A stretch of DNA of 64,000 nucleotides, from assembly GCF_043290135.1 (NCBI RefSeq), contig NC_134705.1, forward strand, positions 54,281,771 to 54,345,770, in the 5' to 3' direction. A program made the position numbers and the translations under genes. Source of the DNA: Rhipicephalus microplus. Its lineage: Eukaryota > Arthropoda > Arachnida > Ixodida > Ixodidae. Numbering within the stretch: position 1 is the stretch's first letter; each line of letters begins with the position of its first letter. Below are positions 44,630-55,056 of this stretch, in pieces. The notes below the pieces were generated by a model. That model was not told the origin of the DNA, did not search any database, and saw only the letters and a list, made by a program, of their open reading frames with translations.

Positions 44630-45400
44630 GGAACGTGAACTTGGCAACGTTTAACGCTAGAACCTTAGCTAGTGAGGGAAGTCTAGCTGTACTATTCGAG
44701 GAGCTAGAGTGTGTTAAATGGGATATATTAGGGCGCCGTTAGAATAGGAGGACGGAGGAGGCATATACAGTGCTACAGAATGGGCACGTCCTTTGCTCTC
44801 TGGGCTTGGCTGAAAAAAGAGAACTGAGACTGGGGTTACTAATTTACAGAAACTTAGCTGGCAACATAGAGGAATAATATAGTAATAATGAAAGGGTGGT
44901 AGGTATCGTAATTAAACTGAATAAAAGATACAAGATGAAGGTGGTACAGGCTTACGCACCTACATCCAGCCATGATGACTTTTCAGTTGAAAGCTTTTAT
45001 GAAGACATGGAATCGGCAATGAGTAAGGTAAAAACACAATATAGTATACTGTTGGGTGACTTGAATGCAAAGGTAGGGAAGAAGCAGGCTTGAGACCAGG
45101 CAGTAGGAGATTAAGGCATCAGTGCTAGAAACACCAGAGGAGAGCTACTAGTAGAATTCGCAGAACGCAATAATTTACGAATTTTAATACCTTCTACCGA
45201 AAACGAGGAAACCGCAAGTGGACATAAAGGAGCCCTAATGGAGAAAATAAGAACGAAATAGACTTTAAAATGAGTGCACACCCAAGCATTGTGCAGGATG
45301 TGGAAGTGGTTGGCAAGGTGCGATGCGGTGACCATAGAATTGTACGGTCTCGAGTTTGCTTAGACTTGAAGAACGGACGACAGAAACTGATACACAAGAA
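44630..45400 (+). pseudogene. RTE-like AP endonuclease
   Basis: 'NLATFNARTLASEGSLAVLF' starts the domain. 'YKMKVVQAYAPTSSHDD' (QAYAPT block) and 'SILLGDLNAKVGKK' (G-D-x-N block) are well preserved. 'ERNNLRILI' follows. The region of the S-D-H block near 45320 ('GDHRIVRSRVCLDLKNG') shows 'GDHRIV'. Several stops break the frame. Confidence 0.75.
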
Positions 45401-45957
45401 GCCAATCAATGAGGTAGCACAAAGAGGAAAAGTACAGGAATTCAGAGTCTGGCTTCAAAACAGGTACTCGGCTCTTAGTGAGGAAACCGACCTCAGCGTA
45501 GGTACAATGAATGATAATCTGACGAGTATCATTACGGAGTTTGTAGTGAAAGTTGCAGGCAGGGTAGTTAGACAGGACACCGGCAAGCTTTCCCGGGAAA
45601 CGAAGAATCTCATTAAAAAGCCTCAAGTCATGAAAGTCTCAAGTACAGCACACAAAATAGAACTGGCAGAGCATCCGAAGTTGAATAATTGGCGTAAGGT
45701 ATGCGATGTAAAAAGGTATAACATGGAAAAAATTGAACACGCTCTGAAAAACGGAAGAAGCGTCAAAGCAGTGAAGATTAAACTTGGGACAGGCAAAAAT
45801 CAGATGTATGCACTAAGGAAAAAAGAAGGCAAAATAACTACCTATATGGATGGGATTGTTAAATCAGCGGAGGAATTTACGGAGATTTGTACAGTAGCCG
45901 GGACAAACACGACCTAATATAAGAACTAGTAGTAACTCAGATTACACCTAACCAGCA

Positions 45958-47196
45958 ATGATAGAAGAAGTCAGAAAAGCTATCGAGAGCATGCAAAGAG
46001 GCAAAGCTGCTGGTGAGGATCAGATAACATCAGATCTGCTTAAAGATGGAGGACAGATTGTGTTACTAATAATTGCCGCCCTGTTTACGAGGTTTCTCCT
46101 GACGGGAAGAGTCCTAGAGTCTTGGCAGAATGCCAACACCATCTTAATATATAAGAAAGGAGAAGGAAAAGACTTGAAGAATTACAGGCCGATCAGCTCC
46201 CTTGCTGTAGTATACAAGCTATTTACAGAGGTAATCTCTAACAAAGTAAAAAAAAACATTCGGATTCAATCAACCAAAGGAACAAGCAGGATTTCAAACA
46301 GGCTACTCAACAATCGACCACATTTATACTATCAATCAGGTAATGAAAAATGCTCAGAATATAACCAACCACTATATATAGCCTTCATAGATTACGAGAA
46401 GGCGTTTGGTTCAGTAGAAATATCAGCCGTCATGCAGGAAATGCGGAATCAGGGCGTCGATGAAGTATATAGAAACATCCTGCAAGAAATCTACGGGGGA
46501 TCAACTGCTAGCGTAGTGCTTCCTATAGAAAGCAACAGAATACCAATTAAGAAGGGTGTAAGGCAGGGAGACACAATCTCTCCAATGCTGTTTACCGCGT
46601 GCTTACAGAGGGTTTTCAGAAGCCTAGAATGGGAACAGCTTGGAAGAATAGTTATTGGAGAGTACCTTAGTAACCTGCGCTTCACTGATGACATTGCATT
46701 GCTGGGTAACTCAGGGGACGAATTGCAACTCTTGATTACGTAGTTAAACAAGGAGAACAGAAAGGTGGGTCTTAAAATTATTCTGCAGAAAACGAAAGTA
46801 ATGTACAACAACCTCACAAGAGCGCAGCGCTTCGAGATAGGTGATAGTGAACTCCAAGTTGTAAAAGACTATGTCTACTTAGGGCAGGTAATAATCACGG
46901 AGCCTAACTACGAGATTCAAGTATCTAGAAGAATAAGAATAGGGTGGTGCACACTTGGCAAGCACTCTCAATTTATGACAGGTAGATTGCCACTATCTCT
47001 CAAGAGGAAACTATATAACAGCTGTGTCTTGCTGGTACTTAGCTACGAAACAGAAACCTGGAGACTTACAAAGAGGGTTCAGCCTAAATTGCAGATGACG
47101 CCGCGAGCAATGGAAAGAAAAATGGTAGGTGTAACATTAAGAGAGAAGAAGAGAGCAGAGTCGATTAGAAACAAACGGGGGTTAAGGATATCATAG
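45958..47196 (+). pseudogene. RTE-like reverse transcriptase
   Basis: 261 open codons, one TAG, then a second frame. Blocks: 'MQRGKAAGEDQITSDLLKDG', 'LKNYRPISSLAVVYKLFTE', 'PLYIAFIDYEKAFGSVE' (first catalytic Asp), 'GVRQGDTISPMLFTACLQ' and 'RFTDDIALLG' (the F-A-D-D box reads F-T-D-D). The thumb is 'YLGQVIITEPNYEIQVSRR' and 'LSYETETWRLTKR'. All catalytic Asp are kept, so inactivation is by stops. Confidence 0.85.
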
Positions 47197-47482
47197 TTGA
47201 AATCAAGAAGAGGAAATAGGCATGGGCCGGGCATGTAGCGCGTAGACAGGATAACTACTGGTCACTAAGGCCGGCTAACTGGATTCCCAGAAAAAGCAAG
47301 CGGGTTAGGGGGAGATAAAAGGTTAGGTGGGCAGATTAAAATAAGAAGTTTGCGTGTATAAATTGGCTGCAGCAAGCACAGGACCGGGTGAACTGGCGGA
47401 ACATGGGAGGGCCCTTTGTCCTGCAGTTGACGTAGTCAGGCTGATGATGATGATGATGTTAATAATGATGATATCGGTCTGT

Positions 47483-47518
<36 letters not shown>
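47483..47518 (+). repeat. (TATC)n microsatellite
   Basis: About nine copies of a tetranucleotide just after the RTE-like element's tail. Confidence 0.9.
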
Positions 47519-47902
47519 GTATCCGGCTACGTCGGGCTGTTTCTATAATCACGTCCTCAACTTGGTGAAAACAAAATAGGCGTGAGATATCAAGCTGGTT
47601 GGACTAATGAATAACTGATATCAATCGGGTCACAATATGATTAACTGACCATTCCGTTACATACATTGTGAAAGATTTTTCTCTAGGCATAACGTGACCA
47701 CTAATATTCGTAAACTAGCTCAACGCAGCTTTCTTCGTCCGCACCTGAGTTCGTGTCCGCTGTTAGGTGCCCATATTATATTATGGTCAATGCACCAGAA
47801 TTCCTAAAAAATGGGACAACACGGTTCATGTCACGAACCAGAGTTACTATATTAGCCTAACAGAGATGAAAACCGATGTTTTCCAAGAGTCATTAGCGTT
47901 AT
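47519..47902. other. No recognised feature
   Basis: Short interval between microsatellites. It holds no recognisable coding or repeat unit. Confidence 0.35.
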
Positions 47903-47920
47903 AAATAAATAAATAAATAA

Positions 47921-47993
<73 letters not shown>

Positions 47994-48018
47994 AATATAT
48001 GTATATATATATTATATA
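47903..48018. repeat. (AAAT)n(TA)n array
   Basis: About six AAAT units grade into TA repeats with a few interruptions. The gypsy 2 LTR starts directly after it. Confidence 0.95.
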
Positions 48019-48146
48019 TACGATGGTTTTCAGATGACGCTTTATTCAAGCAACAGAAAGATGGCGCCGATGATGAAGAGGAACGAAATGGAGACTGATG
48101 ATGGTTCTTGACAGATGAGGAAGATGACTTCCAATGAATTCTTACA
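48019..48146 (-). repeat. 3' LTR of gypsy 2 (about 128 bp)
   Basis: Minus strand 'TGTAAGAATTCATTGGAAGT' ... 'GAATAAAGCGTCATCTG'. It contains AATAAA. It aligns with the 5' LTR over its length. Confidence 0.85.
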
Positions 48147-48476
48147 CTAATTTCTCCCGTCGACGAAAGCGGCCAGCCTGGCCGCGAATCACGCTGTTGA
48201 ACTCATACAATAGGGCTTGAGACGCAAAACGTGCACAATCTCTGTCCCGCGGCAGCGTTGTTCAGTGAGGGCATGAACAGGTGTGACACGGTAGTTCACC
48301 GGTGAGGTCTGTTCGACAACTTTGTAGGGGCCAAGATAGCGTGACTCAAGCTTTTCGCATAAGCCAGGCGTTCGCGCAGGAGTCCACAGAAGTACGTCGT
48401 CACCAGGGCGGTAGAGAACGACGCGATGAGTGGCATCGTAACGATGTTTGTGATCTTCTTGGCTAGCTTCGGTGTT

Positions 48477-49346
48477 TCACGGGCAAGACGACGGCATTGA
48501 GCAACACGGGACTGAAACTGGTCGCAAACGAATGGTGAAAAGTTGACGGGGCCAGAAAAGTATGAAACGTCGAGTGGTGATGTCGGTTGGCGTCCGCATA
48601 CTAGGAAAAAATGGAGCAGAGCCTGTGGTTTGTTGAACTGACATATTATATGCATACGTAACAAAGGGAAATATGGCATCTCGATTGCGATGGTTCGGTC
48701 GGATATACATGGACAGCATGTCACACAGCGTGCGATGAAATCTTTCCGTTAAGCCAGTGGTTTGTCGGTGATAGCTAAATGTTGTTTTATGAACTGTTTT
48801 TGATGCTTGAAGAACTTCACTGAGCGTGCTTGAAAGAAATGCATGGCCGCAGTCGCTCAAAAGAACACGAGGGGCTCCGTGACTAGCGTAAATAGCGAGG
48901 GGCTCCGTGACTGCTTCGGAAGTTGCTACTTCCGAAGCTGTTCCTGAAGTGATCGAGGCCATCTCAGCGTACTGAGTCAAGTGACCAAGCGCGGTGACGA
49001 TCCATATCTTGCCGTCTGATGTAGTTGGGAGGGGCCCGAAGAGATCAATTCCGACCACAGAGAACGGCTCTGATGGACAAGGAAGTGGTTGTAGGGTCCC
49101 GACTGGAGAAGAAGTGGACCGCTTGCGGTGTTGGCAAAATACGCATGAGGCAATATATTTAGCTACCGTCGCGGAAAGACCTGGCCAGAAGAGTCGACTG
49201 CGGATGCGCTCGTATGTTTTGTAGTAACTCAAGTGTCCTGACGTCGGGTCGTCGTGGGAAGCGCGCAGAACTTCAGTGCGTAGTGCGCGTGGTACGGCGG
49301 AAACCCATCGGTGGCCTTCCAGGGGGAAACTGTATCGATATAGCAC
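48477..49346 (-). pseudogene. Gypsy 2 integrase
   Basis: 289 open codons. The zinc domain is complete ('SHDDPTSGHLSYYKTYER' with both His, 'CVFCQHRK' with C-x-x-C). The catalytic D-D-E appears in 'GIDLFGPLP', 'LLSDCGHAFL' and 'TERFHRTLCDML'. A 28-bp tandem duplication (48868-48912) lies between the two Asp blocks and alters 'SEAVTEPLAIYASHGAPRVL'. The C-terminus runs out of frame. Confidence 0.85.
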
Positions 49347-49499
49347 ATCGTTCTCCTATTTGAATAGTCGGAGTTGTTTCCGGAGCGTGGCGTTTGGGGA
49401 AGATGAAGCGCCGGTAAGCCGACCGATGATGTCAGTGCAATAAGAATCGGCTCACTGGTGAGTGGTAAGTACTGACGGATGGGTGAATGAAGGTAGGGA

Positions 49500-50860
49500 A
49501 GAAATAGATGATATCGACGAGGTGCCTTCCGTATAGCCAATTTGACAAGGGGATCTGACGTGCGCCGAAGATTGCGGCAAAGGGCATCGTGACAAAGCGT
49601 TGGCATCTTGAAGTTGTCTTCCAGTCTTGTAGAAGACGTCAAAGTCATCATTGTAATTGGAGAATCCCGCGGCCAAGTCGTGCCGACAACTTTTTGATTG
49701 TGGACAACCAGCAAAGAACATGGTGGTCTGTCACAACAGTAAAATGTCGACCATGTAAATACGGACGAAATATTTTGATGGACCAGACAGCAGCCAAGCA
49801 CTCTTGTTAGGTTATCGAGTACCTTTTCTCTGCAGAGGTCAGAGCGCGGCTTGCATACGCTACAACTTTCTCGCGAAAGGCATGGTTGAGCTGGAGGAGT
49901 ACGGCGCCAATTCCTTGTCCACTAGCGTCAGTGTGTAATGTAGTAGGTGCCTTGTCATTGAAATAACAAAGCACCGGTGGCGATGTCAGCGCCAGCTTGA
50001 GTTCTTGAAATGAGGCTTCGCAATGATCAATCCAATCGAAGGAACCAGTACTAGCAAGGAGCTTGTGGAGAGGAGCGGCAATAGTGGCAAAGTTGCGAAT
50101 GAAGCGGCGAAAGTACGATGCGAGTCCAATGAAACTGCTTAGTTCCTTGGAACGAAAGGGTGGCGAAAAGTTGACGACTGCGGAAATTTTGTCCAGATTG
50201 GGTTGGATGCCATTTATACTAACGAGATGTCCTAAAACTTTTATAGCTGTGTTGCTGAATGGCACTTCCTTGTGTTTAGTTCATGTCCAGCATTGGAGAG
50301 ACATGTGAGCACTTAATCTAGGCGTTGCAGATGACCAGAAAAAGGGGAAGAAAACACGACGATATCTTTGAGGTCGCATAGACAAGTTTTTCACTTGAGC
50401 CCACAAAAAACAGTGTCGATCATCCTTTCAAATGTGGCGGGAGCATTACATAGACCGTATGGCATTACGTTCAAGTCGTAAAGAACGTCCGGCATAGAAA
50501 AGGCGATCTTTTCTTTGTCTGCTTCGTCCATAGGTATTCCCCAATACCCGGACCGAAGGTCAAGGGTGGAGAAGTATTGGGCGCCTTGCAATGAATCAAG
50601 TGCATCATCAATACGGGGCATCGAATATACATCCTTTCAGTAATCTTGTTGAGCACGTGGTAATCAACACAAAATCATACCGACCCATTCTTCTTTTGTA
50701 CCAACACAAAGGGTGATGACAAAGAACTGGTATGGAGTCGTATGATGTTTCTTTTTAGCATATCGGTCACCTTCTCCTCGACCATTTTGCACTCGGTCAA
50801 GGAGACCCGGTAGGGACGACGGCGTACAACAGTCTGACCTTCAGTGTCGATGCGATGATG
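49500..50860 (-). pseudogene. Gypsy 2 reverse transcriptase and RNase H
   Basis: Blocks on the minus strand: 'PFVLVQKKNGSV' (near 50700), 'PRIDDALDSLQGAQYFSTLD' and 'LRSGYWGIPMDEADKEKIAF', 'MPYGLCNAPATFERMIDTVF', then 'CDLKDIVVFSS' near 50370, where the catalytic Y-L-D-D is D-L-K-D. Next 'LGHLVSINGIQPNLDKISAV' and 'LSSFIGLASYFRRFIRNFAT' (connection), and RNase H 'TTLHTDASGQGIGAVLLQ', 'YASRALTSAEKRYSIT', and '[16 protein letters not shown]' near 49730-49680. Several frame breaks. Confidence 0.85.
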
Positions 50861-50877
50861 CGCAACTGTGGCTTGTC

Positions 50878-51669
50878 CTAGTGCAAAGTATTGGCGTCGA
50901 AGGAGGCCTGGTGTTTCGTTAGCAAATGTAGCAACGCCTCACGTTGAGAAGCAGAAAGGTCAGGATTTGTCCCGGGCGCAAAGGAGGAGGAAGTAACAGA
51001 CTGGGCCTGTTGTGGCTGAGCTGTCAAGGCGTCAAGAGAGACCAAAGATACCGGTTGGGTATCCACATAACACGACACTGCAGAACCTTGGGGTAGGAGG
51101 ACAGGCTCCGGGGTAGGGTTCAGGCCAAGGATTATCGCAGCGCTGTCTTTGAACTGCGCCAGGCTGGAGGGGACAACAACGCCGCGAGCTAGACAGGGGC
51201 TGGAAGGGGCGATAAGGACGTCACCATTGGCAATATTCGGAGAAGTGATGGTGATGAGTTGCTCCTGACCCGGGAGCAGTATGGTATCGGAAGCTGTGAA
51301 AAAACTCAATGGTTTTTCGTCGACGCGTTCGCTGCAGTGATCGGTCTCGGTCATCTCGACTGCACGTTGACGGCAAGAAATTAATCCAGAGTCTGATGAA
51401 AGAAAGTCCCAACCTAAAATTAGTTCATGAGCACATGAAATTAAGACAGCGATGGTGATGTGATGACGAATACCAACAATGAAGACATGCGTTGTACATT
51501 GGGCTAATGGTCTAACTATTGCTCCATTGGCCCCAATCAAAGGTGATCCAAGGTAGGGTGGCTTCACTTTCCGCAATCGAGAACACAAGTCGGCACGCAT
51601 AACTGAAATTGTTGCTCCCGTGTCCAACAAAGCCAACACCCGCACACCTTGCACTGTCACCAGTGACAT
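50878..51669 (-). pseudogene. Gypsy 2 aspartic protease and pol linker
   Basis: 264 codons are open. The active site is 'VLALLDTGATISVMRADL' (D-T-G-A intact). The second block is 'ELILGWDFLSSDSGLI'. A 160-residue linker to RT follows with 'LSASQREALLHLLTKHQASF', the segment that usually precedes gypsy RT. Protease alone could still fold, but the neighbouring domains are broken. Confidence 0.8.
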
Positions 51670-51699
51670 GTTTGACGGTCGTTCAGGAGGACTTGGGTC

Positions 51700-53041
51700 A
51701 TTTCACCGTGATGTAGTTTTCCCTTCAAAAACTGCACTGTTTAGTTTCCAAGCGCTGGGCAGCCAGTTGAGAGACAGGCCGAAGTGGTGAAACAGAGATT
51801 CGGACTGGCGAAGGAAAGCGTGGTCAATAGGCACGTTTATTGTTTGTCGCGTAGGAAATGCGCACAGGAGACGGGGATGGGTGGTTGGAAAGACTGTCGA
51901 CATAGCGGTAGTAACCTCGAGCACATGTGTTGTCTCGTTCATAAGCGGCCTAACCATGACGTTCATCTTGTTGCCGACATTGACAGACACGGGAAATGTG
52001 TCCTCAAATTCCACAATAGTAGCAACTAGGCCGTGGTGCCCGCCAGGAAGAATGGTAGGTAGGGTTCGGTGGACGGGCGACTAGAGGTGCGAGATGTTCG
52101 TGATCAGGCACAGGTGGTGGTACTTGAGACGGCGAGGGTTGCATTGAAGCAATCTGTGCTTACGAAGCGGGTTGGGGGCATGGTGGAGCACGGTGGGTGA
52201 TTTGAAAGGCTGAAATTTCTTCCCTAATTATGCCACGCAGATCGCTAGAAGCGGGTTGAGCACGAACGTTGTTAGAAGGAGGTCAACTGTAGGCTTACAG
52301 TTCCTCACAAATTATGGCTCGAATGATAGATCGGAACTCCTTACTGTTTGCCAGGGGGTTCTCAGAGAAGTCGGGTCACAGGCGGATTGCCTGCAAGGCA
52401 TCAAGCCGCTGGCATACAGAGACGACGTGGGAAACCGTCGAAGGGTTGTGCGCGACGAGGGCGTTGAAAGCAGTAGGTATGATACCCCTCAGAAGGTGCC
52501 GGATACGGTCACCTTCTGACATGGTGTCGTCGATACGGCGGCAAAGTGCAAGCACATCCTCAATATAGGAAGTGTAGGACTCACCTAAATGTTGAACGCT
52601 TTCTGCCAGTTTCTTCCGAGCAACTTCTGAACGGACAGTCGGTGTGCCGAAAATTCGTCGGAGCTGGTCATTAAAGGAAGACCAATCGCGGAAGTTGCTC
52701 TCATGATTTAGGAACCACGTCTTGGCAACCTGAGAGATGTAAAACAGGGCGCGTGCTAATTTTGATGCCTCGTTCCAGTTGTTGTAGACACCTACGTGGT
52801 CATAGTTGTCGAGCCAGTCTTCGACATCTTCGCCAGGCAGACCGGAGGAGATTGGAGGCTCCCGAAGGGGGTTGTTGATCAGGCTAGGGTTGGCGGCGGG
52901 TGGTTGCACCGGCGGGGGGTTCGTTTGGGCTTGCTCTTGCGCCATGGTGCTCTGCTGGCGTAAGCGACGTCCCGAATGGAGCTCCAGTAGCTGGCTTTGG
53001 ATGGAGAGAGGTTGGAGAGATCGGGAAGCACCTTCCACCAC
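51700..53041 (-). pseudogene. Gypsy 2 gag
   Basis: 222 codons are open from about 53041, or from the internal Met of 'MAQEQAQTNPPPVQPPAANP'. Capsid core: 'GLPGEDVEDWLDNYDHVGVY', 'LARALFYISQVAKTWFLNHE', 'QLRRIFGTPTVRSEVARKKL' and 'ESYTSYIEDVLALCRRIDD'. Stops then accumulate ('IIREEISAFQITHRAPP' near 52220). I could not find an intact zinc knuckle. Close relative of the plus-strand gag at 53.4 kb. Confidence 0.8.
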
Positions 53042-53047
53042 ATGAAA

Positions 53048-53173
53048 TGCGACAGTTCAGCTGACCCTTTATACAAGCAAGAGCAAGATGGCGCTGATGA
53101 TGAAGAGGAACGGAACGAACACTGATGATGGTTATTGACGGATGAAGAAGATGACGTCCAATGAAGTCTTACA
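53048..53173 (-). repeat. 5' LTR of gypsy 2 (126 bp)
   Basis: Minus strand 'TGTAAGACTTCATTGGACGT' ... 'GTATAAAGGGTCAGCTG' ... 'CTGTCGCA'. TG...CA ends. Six bases (ATATAT) separate it from the plus-strand LTR at 53180. Confidence 0.85.
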
Positions 53174-53179
53174 ATATAT

Positions 53180-53370
53180 TGTGGGCATCAGTTACTTACA
53201 TTGTCCTCAACCCTGCATGATCACAATCACCATCATCCGCTTGTCTCTTTGTCCTCATTACCACTCTGGGTCATCATCATCGTCATCGTCTGTGTACCAG
53301 CTCTGCCCGTTCGTTTTGCGGGGTCTTTCCTCAAATAAACGCTGACGCATCCAAGACTACCAAGACTTCA
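53180..53370 (+). repeat. 5' LTR of gypsy 3 (191 bp)
   Basis: From 'TGTGGGCATCAGTTACTTAC' to 'CAAGACTTCA'. It has 'CCTCAAATAAACGCTG' (AATAAA) near the end. The second LTR is not in the window; the boundaries are inferred from TG...CA ends and the adjoining primer-binding-like sequence. Confidence 0.65.
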
Positions 53371-54365
53371 TAAGTGGTGGAGGTCGACAGTTAGGCAGCA
53401 TGTCCCAGACCGAGCCTACCAGCGCTGATGTCATCAACCACACACTGCCGCAAGCTGCCTCTCCTACTTACATACACGGATATCAGCGGGAACCCCCACT
53501 CTTCGCTGGTCTTTGGGGAGAAGACGTAGAAGACTGGCTCGATGACTACGACCGCGTAAGTGCCGCTGATAGGTGGGACGAGGCCGCCAAACGCGTTTCG
53601 GGCCTTTTTATCTGACCGGAGTTGCGAAGACATGGAATTTTAACCACGTCGTTGACTTAGCCGACTTGGGTACCTTCCAGCAGCAGCTGCGACGCGTCTT
53701 TAGGACACCTGACATTCAATCCGCCGTCGCGAAGAAGACACTCGATACTCACCGACAACATCCCGGTGATTCGTACACTTCATACATCGAGGATGTCCTC
53801 GCACTATGCCGGCGTGTCAAATCAATCTATGCCGGAGTTGGACAAACTGCGCCATATAATGAAAGGCATTTGGCTTTTTGCCTTTAATGCCTTCGCTGTG
53901 CAAAACCCAGCTACCATCGCTGATGTCGTGACGACATGCCAGCGCCTTGATGCGCTCGATTCTGTTCGCCTCCAACCGGACATTGGTGACCACCACTCCA
54001 CGTCACATGGCCATCTGCGTGACCTCATCCGGGACATTATACGCGAAGAAGTGGGGTCCATGGGCTCCACACCTCCTTCACCGCGTCCTACACAGCCATC
54101 GGGAGGGCCCTTACGTGACATCATAATGGAGGAACTTACATCCCTGACTGGCTCTGTGCCCGTACAGCCACCTGCTTCTCGCCCTATATCCACGTACCCT
54201 CAAATTGCTGCTGTGCCTCCCAGTGACGCCCACGCGACATTGCCGCGTCCATTCTACGCGTCAGTTGCTCCCGCTCCCCCAGTAAACTACCATTCCGTGC
54301 TCCCTGACACTTAGGCCCACCTGACCGCGCTATCTCCAGGTGCCCCGAATGCCTTCTATGCGTCC
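53180..54365 (+). mobile_element. Gypsy element 3, 5' LTR and gag
   Basis: Plus-strand LTR (53180-53370), primer-binding-like 'TAAGTGGTGGAGGTCGACAG', and gag. The copy ends in the Pro-rich tail of gag, where it meets gypsy 4 in opposite orientation. It lies head to head with gypsy 2, six bases away. Confidence 0.8.
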
Positions 54366-54384
54366 GTACGCGAGGTAAAACAGT
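53400..54384 (+). pseudogene. Gypsy 3 gag
   Basis: Start 'MSQTEPTSADVINHTLPQ'. Capsid 'GLWGEDVEDWLDDYDRVSAA', 'GVAKTWNFNHVVDLADLGTF', 'QLRRVFRTPDIQSAVAKKTL' and 'DSYTSYIEDVLALCRRV' across a frameshift near 53600, another near 53830, then 'NPATIADVVTTCQRLDALDS' and Pro-rich 'PSPRPTQPSGGPLRDIIMEE'. It ends at a stop at 54384 inside the junction with gypsy 4. Confidence 0.8.
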
Positions 54385-55023
54385 GAGAAGCAAGTTGTTC
54401 GCTGAACGGCGGTGTTGTAAGCGAATGTCAGGAATGGTAAAAGAGTATCTCAGTTTTTGTGGTGGGGTTGGACGTAAACGACTATCATGTCTGCAAGGGT
54501 TCGGTGAAATCTTTCTGTGAGACTATTTGTCTGAGTGTGGTAGCTTGAAGCTGTCTTGTGAGTAGTTCCAGAAGTGCGCAGTACTTCATTTACCATTTGT
54601 GACAGGAACACTTTGCCGCGATCACTAAGCAGTACACGAGGAGCCCCATGACGCAGAATTATGGCGCGAAGAATAAAGTCTGCAACTTCCACAGCTGAGC
54701 CTAACAGAAGAAGTCACAGCGTAGCGCGTCAGGTGGTCCATGGCGGTCACTATCCATCGTTTGCCAGCAGATGTGACGGGTAGAGGCCCGTAAAGGTCAA
54801 CACCTACAACCTCGAAAGGCATTGAAGGGCATGGAAGTGGCTGTAGAGGTCCAGCAGGTGCAGACGTGGGGAGTTTACGACGCTGGCATGGGTAGCAGGA
54901 GCCGACGTACCACGCTACACTAGAAGAAATGCCAGGCCAGTAATAACGACATCGAATGCAGTCGAGAGTTTTTTTAAAACCAAGATGACCAGCAGTGAAG
55001 TCGTCGTGAAAGGCTTCGAGCAC
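54366..55023 (-). pseudogene. Gypsy 4 integrase
   Basis: 'FHDDFTAGHLGFKKTLDCIR' (His pair), 'SCYPCQRRKLPT' (Cys pair), 'GVDLYGPLPVTSAGKRWIV' (first Asp), then in another frame 'VLLSDRGKVFLSQ' (second Asp), 'LTERFHRTLADM' (Glu) and 'FLTFAYNTAVQRTT'. The frame ends as '(Y)LAYGR' exactly at the junction. Confidence 0.8.
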
Positions 55024-55056
55024 TTGAAGTGGAAGAGAACATGGCAGTACAAGAAC

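Larger units (their letters stand above)
44243..47475 (+). mobile_element. RTE-like non-LTR retrotransposon, near full length, decayed
   Basis: tRNA-like 5' head (44243-44325), 5' UTR, endonuclease (44630-45400), linker, RT (45958-47196) and a 3' end terminating in (TGATGATGATG) at about 47440-47475. No RNase H follows RT and the 3' UTR is very short, as in RTE-type elements. Stops and frameshifts occur. Its 3' end matches the insertion at 8604-8906, and its RT tail matches 18600-18870, so the family has at least three copies here. Confidence 0.8.
48019..53173 (-). mobile_element. Gypsy LTR retrotransposon 2, full length (5.15 kb), decayed
   Basis: Both LTRs and all domains are present in order on the minus strand: 5' LTR (53173-53048), gag (53041-about 51700), protease (51669-50878), RT/RNase H (50860-49500), integrase (49346-48477) and 3' LTR (48146-48019). 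A purine-rich 'GACGGGAGAAATTAG' precedes the 3' LTR. After the 5' LTR comes 'TTTCATGTGGTGGAAGGTG'. Flanks are TA-rich on both sides, consistent with integration in a TA array. Stops and a broken RT catalytic box show inactivity. Confidence 0.9.
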
